A DNA stretch of 19,227 bases from Bacteroidaceae bacterium. Its GTDB lineage: Bacteria; Bacteroidota; Bacteroidia; Bacteroidales; Bacteroidaceae. The position numbers and the translations under genes are program-made. Below, piece after piece: positions 15,099 through 19,227 of the stretch. The stretch lies in NCBI GenBank assembly GCA_030843315.1, contig JAUUPT010000074.1, positions 1 to 19,227 on the forward strand, read 5' to 3'. Within the stretch, counting starts at the first letter, position 1. Each line of letters begins with the position of its first letter. Below the pieces are notes generated by a model. That model saw nothing but the letters and a program-made list of their open reading frames with translations, searched no databases and was not told the origin of the DNA.

Positions 15099-15947
15099 TC
15101 AGATACTTGTATCTTCGTACTTATACAACTCCCATTGTCCACCCCGTTTCCGGAAATAATAAATATTGGAGTAACCATTACCGATACCGTTCACCTTCAA
15201 TATCTTCGTATTAGACTGATCCTCATTCTTCTGCCCGTAATTAATATTCGACAACTTGCCCGTAGGCATCATCGGCCGGAACGCATACCACTGGTTCTTA
15301 TCCAGCGTGGTTTCCAGAATGGAGAAATCATCATCCGGATCTATGGTGACAAATTGCATAGGGTTGTATATATGCCGGTCCTGATACACACTATCAGTTA
15401 CAAAACGCGTATAGAACCCTACAAAATCTTCATTTTCATCCGTTTCTATCTTACGAAGGTTAATAGCTTCGAGCATCCACATTCCATTTTTCCGCTCAAA
15501 GTAGTACTTCTTCGCCATATGGGTTTTCAGATAAATCCATTCCACCTGCACAGACTTGAGCGTAGTGTCTCCCACTACTTCCATATCCTCTTCGTCGTCG
15601 AAAAGCAAAGTGTAATAGTTTTGCTGAGTGAACAAATGATCATGCTTCCAATACTTTTCCTCTATTTTCACAACAGTGTCCCCTTTGTAATAAGGCAAAG
15701 GAAACAGTGTCCGCTGCCGCTGCAAAGCATCATCCGAAGCATAATTGAAAATAAAGTCATCAAACAGCTCGTCTGCTTCTATCGGTTTCGGTTCTTCTTT
15801 CACTTCTGCCTGTTGCAGTGTATCGGCTTTATGGTGGACCGAATCCACCATTTCTGTAATGGTAGCAAAGGGATCTATTTTCGTTTTCTTATTTCCACAT
15901 GACAGTAAAAAGAAAAGTAATAAAGATCCCAATAATAGTTTTTTCAT
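15099..15947 (-). CDS. DUF4348-type lipoprotein
   Basis: 282 residues with a lipoprotein signal peptide: basic MKK, hydrophobic run, lipobox LLSC with Cys17. After the cysteine comes GNKKTK, not the acidic stretch that marks Bacteroides surface lipoproteins, so the inner leaflet facing the periplasm is more likely. A charged linker (about 25-55) leads to a soluble domain rich in Tyr, Trp and Asp (FPLPYYKGDTVVKIEEKYWKHD, WMLEAINL, WYAFRPMMPTGKLSN, IYYFRKRGGQWELYKYED). I recognise it as DUF4348; function unknown. It lies 19 bases after the threonine dehydrogenase stop and 14 before murB, so co-transcription is likely. Confidence 0.8.
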   Translation of the reverse strand: MKKLLLGSLLLFFLLSCGNKKTKIDPFATITEMVDSVHHKADTLQQAEVKEEPKPIEADELFDDFIFNYASDDALQRQRTLFPLPYYKGDTVVKIEEKYWKHDHLFTQQNYYTLLFDDEEDMEVVGDTTLKSVQVEWIYLKTHMAKKYYFERKNGMWMLEAINLRKIETDENEDFVGFYTRFVTDSVYQDRHIYNPMQFVTIDPDDDFSILETTLDKNQWYAFRPMMPTGKLSNINYGQKNEDQSNTKILKVNGIGNGYSNIYYFRKRGGQWELYKYEDTSI

Positions 15948-15966
15948 CTTTTGCGAACCTTTACGG

Positions 15967-16923
15967 TCACTTATTTAATTTAGCTCTTAATTTCTCAAGC
16001 ATGTCCACTGTCATGGATTCCAAATCGTATTGCGGTTTCCAATCCCATTCTTCGCGTGCACAAGAGTCATCCAAAGAATCGGGCCAGCTATCGGCAATGG
16101 CTTGCTTCAAGGGGTCAATCTCATACACCATCTCAAAGTCGGGCACATGCTTCTTTATCTCTTTATATATTTCCTCCGGATCAAAACTCATGGAAGCGAT
16201 GTTGAATGCATTGCGGTGCTTCAGCCTTGCGGGAGCAGCCTCCATCAATGAGATAGCGGCATTCAGCGCATCGGGCATATACATCATATCCATATAAGTG
16301 CCCTGCTTCAAGGGACATACAAATTTATCGCCTTTTACGGCAGCATAAAAGATATCCACCGCGTAGTCGGTTGTACCGCCGCCCGGAGGAGTTACATTGG
16401 AAATGATTCCCGGGAAGCGCACCGCACGGGTATCAACTCCATATTTCGTAAAATAATAATCACTCAGCAATTCAGTCGTCACCTTTGTCACGCCATACAT
16501 CGTGCGCGGGCGCTGAATAGTATCTTGCGGCGTCTGCACATGGGGGGTGTTTTCTCCAAACGAGCCGATGGAACTCGGAGTAAACACAGCACAACCATAT
16601 TCACGAGCTACTTCCAGCACATTCCACAATCCGTCGATACCGATTTTCCAGGCCATGGCCGGACGACTTTCGGCAACAACCGACAGCAGGGCTGCCAGAT
16701 TATAAATCGTATCGATCTTGAATTGACGTGCCACCACTTCTATGGACTGACGATCCGTTACGTCGGCAATAGCTGAAGGCCCCGATGCTTTCAACTCACC
16801 TTTAGGCATAGCACTCGGAATGTATCCGGCCACAACATGGTCGTCACCATAACGCTTGCGCAACTCCAGTGTAAGTTCCGAACCAATCTGTCCGGTAGCT
16901 CCAATTACCAAAATATTTTTCAT
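15967..16923 (-). CDS. L-threonine 3-dehydrogenase, epimerase-like (extended SDR) type
   Basis: NAD-dependent oxidation of threonine to 2-amino-3-ketobutyrate. 318 residues from ATG 16923: Rossmann motif GATGQIGSELT (8-18), YNLAALLSVVAE (74-85), Ser in TPSSIGSFG (115-123) and the YxxxK pair Tyr143/Lys147. It resembles the GalE-like threonine dehydrogenases of Flavobacteria and archaea, not the zinc-dependent Tdh of E. coli. A longer frame begins at 16971, but a perfect -7 box (16961-16968) falls inside that extension and the Rossmann fold starts at MKNILVIG, so I chose 16923. Divergent kbl supplies the next step, which strongly supports the call. First gene of a likely operon with the DUF4348 gene, murB and the PhnP-like gene. 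Confidence 0.93.
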   Translation of the reverse strand: MKNILVIGATGQIGSELTLELRKRYGDDHVVAGYIPSAMPKGELKASGPSAIADVTDRQSIEVVARQFKIDTIYNLAALLSVVAESRPAMAWKIGIDGLWNVLEVAREYGCAVFTPSSIGSFGENTPHVQTPQDTIQRPRTMYGVTKVTTELLSDYYFTKYGVDTRAVRFPGIISNVTPPGGGTTDYAVDIFYAAVKGDKFVCPLKQGTYMDMMYMPDALNAAISLMEAAPARLKHRNAFNIASMSFDPEEIYKEIKKHVPDFEMVYEIDPLKQAIADSWPDSLDDSCAREEWDWKPQYDLESMTVDMLEKLRAKLNK

Positions 16924-16960
16924 ACGACTTATTAATAAGGGGTTTGTTAGTATTAAGGCA

Positions 16961-16968
16961 CAAATATA
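16961..16968 (-). promoter_or_regulatory. -7 box for the threonine dehydrogenase operon
   Basis: TATATTTG on the minus strand matches TAnnTTTG exactly; initiation near 16954 gives about 30 bases of leader. The upstream TTTG box is not evident (A-rich). No comparable plus-strand promoter for kbl was found in the 155-base gap. Confidence 0.55.
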
Positions 16969-17078
16969 CATACTTTTTTTTCATTTTTCTATCATTCTGC
17001 TATTGTTTATTCCAAGAAAAATGATGTCCTTTGTAGAGAATGTCATAACGATGTATCACCCTTAAAAAACAAAGTACT

Positions 17079-18266
17079 ATGTACGGTAAAATGAAAGACC
17101 ATCTCAGCAAAACGCTTGCTGAAATAAAAGATGCCGGACTCTACAAAGAGGAACGCCTGATTGAAAGTGCCCAACAAGCTGCTATCACCGTGAAAGGCAA
17201 GGAAGTACTGAACTTCTGCGCCAATAACTACTTAGGGTTGTCCAATCATCCCCGCCTGATTGCAGCCGCCCAGAAGATAATGGAACGCCGCGGATACGGC
17301 ATGTCGTCCGTACGCTTCATCTGCGGAACACAAGACATCCACAAGGAGCTGGAAGCTGCCATCTCCGATTACTTCCGCACGGAAGACACCATTCTCTATG
17401 CTGCCTGCTTCGATGCCAACGGCGGCGTATTCGAACCACTTTTCACCGAAGAAGATGCCATCATCTCCGATTCTCTGAACCATGCTTCCATCATCGACGG
17501 TGTGCGCCTCTGCAAAGCTAAACGCTACCGCTATGCCAACGCTGATATGGCCGACCTGGAAAGATGCCTGCAAGAGTCACAGGCACAGCGTTTCCGCATC
17601 GTCGTTACGGACGGTGTATTCTCTATGGACGGAAACGTAGCTCCAATGGATAAGATTTGCGACCTTGCCGAGAAATACAATGCACTGGTAATGGTGGACG
17701 AATCACACTCTGCCGGCGTGGTAGGCCCTACGGGACACGGTGTGAGCGAACAGTACAATACTTACGGTCGTGTGGATATCTACACCGGTACTTTGGGCAA
17801 AGCCTTCGGCGGTGCCTTGGGTGGCTTCACTACGGGACGCAAGGAGATCATAGATCTACTGCGCCAACGCAGCCGTCCGTACCTGTTCTCCAACTCCCTG
17901 GCCCCAGGCATTATCGGCGCCAGCCTTGAAGTTTTCAGTATGCTGAAAGAAAGCAATGCTCTGCACGACAAATTGGTAGAAAACGTCAACTACTTCCGCG
18001 ACAAGATGACAGCTGCCGGCTTCGACATCAAACCCACGCAAAGCGCCATCTGCGCCGTGATGCTGTATGATGCCAAACTCTCCCAAATCTATGCCGCACG
18101 CATGCAGGAAGAAGGCATCTATGTAACCGGATTCTACTATCCCGTTGTTCCCAAAGACCAGGCACGCATCCGTGTACAGATCTCTGCCGGACATGAGAAA
18201 GAACATCTCGACAAGTGCATCGCCGCATTCATCAAAGTAGGTAAGGAACTGGGTGTACTGAAATAA
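17079..18266 (+). CDS. kbl: Glycine C-acetyltransferase (2-amino-3-ketobutyrate CoA ligase)
   Basis: PLP enzyme of the alpha-oxoamine synthase family, 395 residues (E. coli Kbl 398). It cleaves 2-amino-3-ketobutyrate with CoA to glycine and acetyl-CoA. Motifs: NFCANNYLGLSNHP (45-58), RFICGTQDIHKELE (79-92), SDSLNHASIIDG (130-141), VTDGVFSMDG (176-185), MVDESHSAG (205-213) and the PLP lysine Lys241 in TGTLGKAFGGALGG. The family also holds serine palmitoyltransferase and KBL-like 8-amino-7-oxononanoate synthase (BioF), but overall similarity and the divergent threonine dehydrogenase favour Kbl. Its codons are rich in C and G at third positions compared with the phoH end, as in highly expressed genes. 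Confidence 0.95.
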   Translation: MYGKMKDHLSKTLAEIKDAGLYKEERLIESAQQAAITVKGKEVLNFCANNYLGLSNHPRLIAAAQKIMERRGYGMSSVRFICGTQDIHKELEAAISDYFRTEDTILYAACFDANGGVFEPLFTEEDAIISDSLNHASIIDGVRLCKAKRYRYANADMADLERCLQESQAQRFRIVVTDGVFSMDGNVAPMDKICDLAEKYNALVMVDESHSAGVVGPTGHGVSEQYNTYGRVDIYTGTLGKAFGGALGGFTTGRKEIIDLLRQRSRPYLFSNSLAPGIIGASLEVFSMLKESNALHDKLVENVNYFRDKMTAAGFDIKPTQSAICAVMLYDAKLSQIYAARMQEEGIYVTGFYYPVVPKDQARIRVQISAGHEKEHLDKCIAAFIKVGKELGVLK

Positions 18267-18290
18267 AAATGACCGCAGAATAAGAAAAAG

Positions 18291-18326
18291 AAAGGGTATC
18301 CGCCTTGATATGGCAGATACCCTTTT
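18291..18326. terminator. Bidirectional terminator between kbl and the ferritin gene
   Basis: AAAGGGTATCCGCC (18291-18304) pairs with GGCAGATACCCTTT (18312-18325), 14 bp with one mismatch and a 7-base loop. T-run on the plus side; AAGAAAAAG on the left gives a U-rich tail on the minus side. It lies between the two convergent stop codons. Confidence 0.8.
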
Positions 18327-18358
18327 CGCTATCTATTAACAACTAATATTCTATTAGT

Positions 18359-18841
18359 TTATTTACGCTCTCCCAGTCTTGCATCCACAAAGAAGATTCC
18401 GGTAGCACCGGCTTTCTTTATCATATCTACAATACCGGCAGCAGTAGCTTCTTCTTCTACTTGTTCACGAACAAATCCCCACAAGAAGTCTTGTGTAGCT
18501 TTATCCTTTTCGGTAGCGGCAACGTCTACCAACACATCAATCATCTTGGAAACACGGCATTCGTGCTCATATACTTGTTCAAATACCTCCAGCGGAGTAC
18601 CGAAATCATTAGGAACCACGTCAATCTTATCCAATTTAGCTTTACCACCACGTTTAATGACGTAGGAAGCCAATTCGCAGGCATGAGCTTTTTCCTCAGA
18701 AGATTGTTTTCTCAACCAAGAAGCCATACCGCAATATCCCTCTTTCTCCATGAAGAAAGACATTGCTAAATAAAGGTTAGATGACCACATCTCAGCCGTA
18801 ATTTGCTCATTAATTGCATGTTGTAATTTTTCTGTTATCAT
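18359..18841 (-). CDS. ftnA: Ferritin (non-haem, FtnA type)
   Basis: Iron-storage protein forming 24-subunit shells, 160 residues. The di-iron ferroxidase centre is complete and at E. coli FtnA positions: Glu17, Glu50, His53, Glu94, Gln127, Glu130. Glu49, Glu126 and Glu129 of the third iron site are also present. No haem-ligand methionine context typical of bacterioferritin is apparent. In Bacteroides ferritin is known to respond to oxygen and iron, but I see no clear Fur or OxyR site here. Single gene with its own -7 box (18874-18881), ending at a terminator shared with kbl. Confidence 0.96.
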   Translation of the reverse strand: MITEKLQHAINEQITAEMWSSNLYLAMSFFMEKEGYCGMASWLRKQSSEEKAHACELASYVIKRGGKAKLDKIDVVPNDFGTPLEVFEQVYEHECRVSKMIDVLVDVAATEKDKATQDFLWGFVREQVEEEATAAGIVDMIKKAGATGIFFVDARLGERK

Positions 18842-18873
18842 AATCGTATTTATTAGTTAGTTTGAAACCATTA

Positions 18874-18881
18874 CAAAAGTA
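18874..18881 (-). promoter_or_regulatory. -7 box for the ferritin gene
   Basis: TACTTTTG on the minus strand matches TAnnTTTG exactly. Initiation near 18867 leaves about 26 bases before the ATG. No TTTG box at the expected distance, which may mean an activator is needed. Confidence 0.5.
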
Positions 18882-18995
18882 ACAAGAATACGCGTCAGTT
18901 GTTCATGCAATAACATATTTTATATAATAGTTTGCAAATAAGAGGCGTTAACCGGCAGAAACAAAAAAGCCCGATTAACTCTACCGGAATAACGA

Positions 18996-19121
18996 ATTGC
19001 GGGGGTGTGAGGGTGAAAAACCAACTTTTATTTCACGGAAAAATAAATTAAAAGTAATTACTTTGCATTTATTTCTATTCTAAAATAAAAGTTGATTTTT
19101 CACCCTCACACCCCCCGCAAT
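18996..19121. repeat. Long imperfect palindrome, about 126 bp
   Basis: Left arm 18996-19033 (begins ATTGCGGGGGTGTGAGGGTG) pairs with right arm 19083-19121 over about 38 bp with one inserted base and one mismatch. Inside, AAAAATAAAT is matched by ATTTATTTCT with imperfections, and the centre AAAGTAATTACTTT (19051-19064) is a perfect 14-bp palindrome. Nearly the whole element can therefore fold into one hairpin on either strand. Confidence 0.85.
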
Positions 19122-19177
19122 CCCCACTCAGAAGCCTCAGAACACCGATTCAAATGACGGTGACAAATAAAAAAAAC

Positions 19178-19227
19178 ACGGCGGCAAATTAAAAAGTAAT
19201 CACTTTACTTTTTTAATTTGCCGCCGT
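19178..19227. repeat. Second palindrome at the window edge, related to the first
   Basis: ACGGCGGCAAATTAAAAAG (from 19178) is mirrored by 19204-19227, which ends GCCGCCGT at the last base. The stem is about 22 bp with one extra base. The centre, AAAGTAATCACTTT (19193-19206), differs by one base from the centre of the preceding palindrome. It may extend beyond the window. Confidence 0.8.

Larger units (their letters stand above)
18842..19227. other. Gene-free region upstream of ferritin
   Basis: About 386 bases with no convincing coding frame on either strand. It holds the ferritin promoter near its left end and two related palindromes (18996-19121 and 19178-19227). A weak 5-bp CACCG/CGGTG pair (19143-19147, 19158-19162) and a decayed direct repeat (19157-19172 against 19178-19194) lie between and beside them. 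Confidence 0.7.

Noticed and set aside
16924..16971. 16-residue N-terminal extension of the threonine dehydrogenase
   Set aside because: It contains the perfect -7 box TATATTTG, and the Rossmann fold starts at the internal methionine.

Overview
The window looks like chromosomal DNA of a gut Bacteroides. Three things point there. The proteins are of Bacteroidales type (DUF3127 and DUF4348 proteins, an epimerase-type threonine dehydrogenase, a bifunctional CoaBC). Start codons are preceded by A/T-rich stretches rather than strong Shine-Dalgarno sites. Several genes have the Bacteroides primary-sigma promoter TTTG-N19-21-TAnnTTTG; the copies before dnaN and before the 545-residue membrane protein match it at every position with a 19-bp spacer. 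I cannot name the species. No rRNA, tRNA, CRISPR array, prophage or insertion sequence was seen.

Layout from left to right. Positions 1-75 hold the first 25 codons of a leftward gene, probably a membrane-anchored polysaccharide-biosynthesis (CapD/FlaA1-like) enzyme, with its own promoter. A PIN-PhoH ATPase follows (minus), divergent from folC (plus). The folC 3' end overlaps convergent ridA by 33 bp. From 3.5 to 11.0 kb lies a leftward cluster, read in transcription order: dnaN, an ExoX-like DEDDh exonuclease, coaBC, recN, rlmB and an exported TPR protein with a degenerate trypsin-like domain. It combines replication and repair functions (clamp, exonuclease, RecN) with CoA synthesis and rRNA methylation. 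A small DUF3127 OB-fold protein with an SSB-like acidic tail diverges from dnaN.

From 11.6 to 16.9 kb a second leftward series reads SDR-type L-threonine dehydrogenase, DUF4348 lipoprotein, murB, PhnP-like metallo-beta-lactamase-fold hydrolase, and then the separately promoted 545-residue membrane-anchored protein. Kbl (plus) diverges from the threonine dehydrogenase. Together these two enzymes convert threonine to glycine and acetyl-CoA. A ferritin gene (minus) follows kbl across a shared terminator.

The last ~390 bases contain no gene that I can support. They hold two related palindromes, one about 126 bp long and one of at least 50 bp that reaches the window edge. The points most worth a second look are these palindromes, the SSB-like tail on the DUF3127 protein, a possible clamp-binding motif in the exonuclease beside dnaN, substituted active-site residues in CoaC, the protease-dead TPR protein, and an octamer repeat and hairpin downstream of dnaN.
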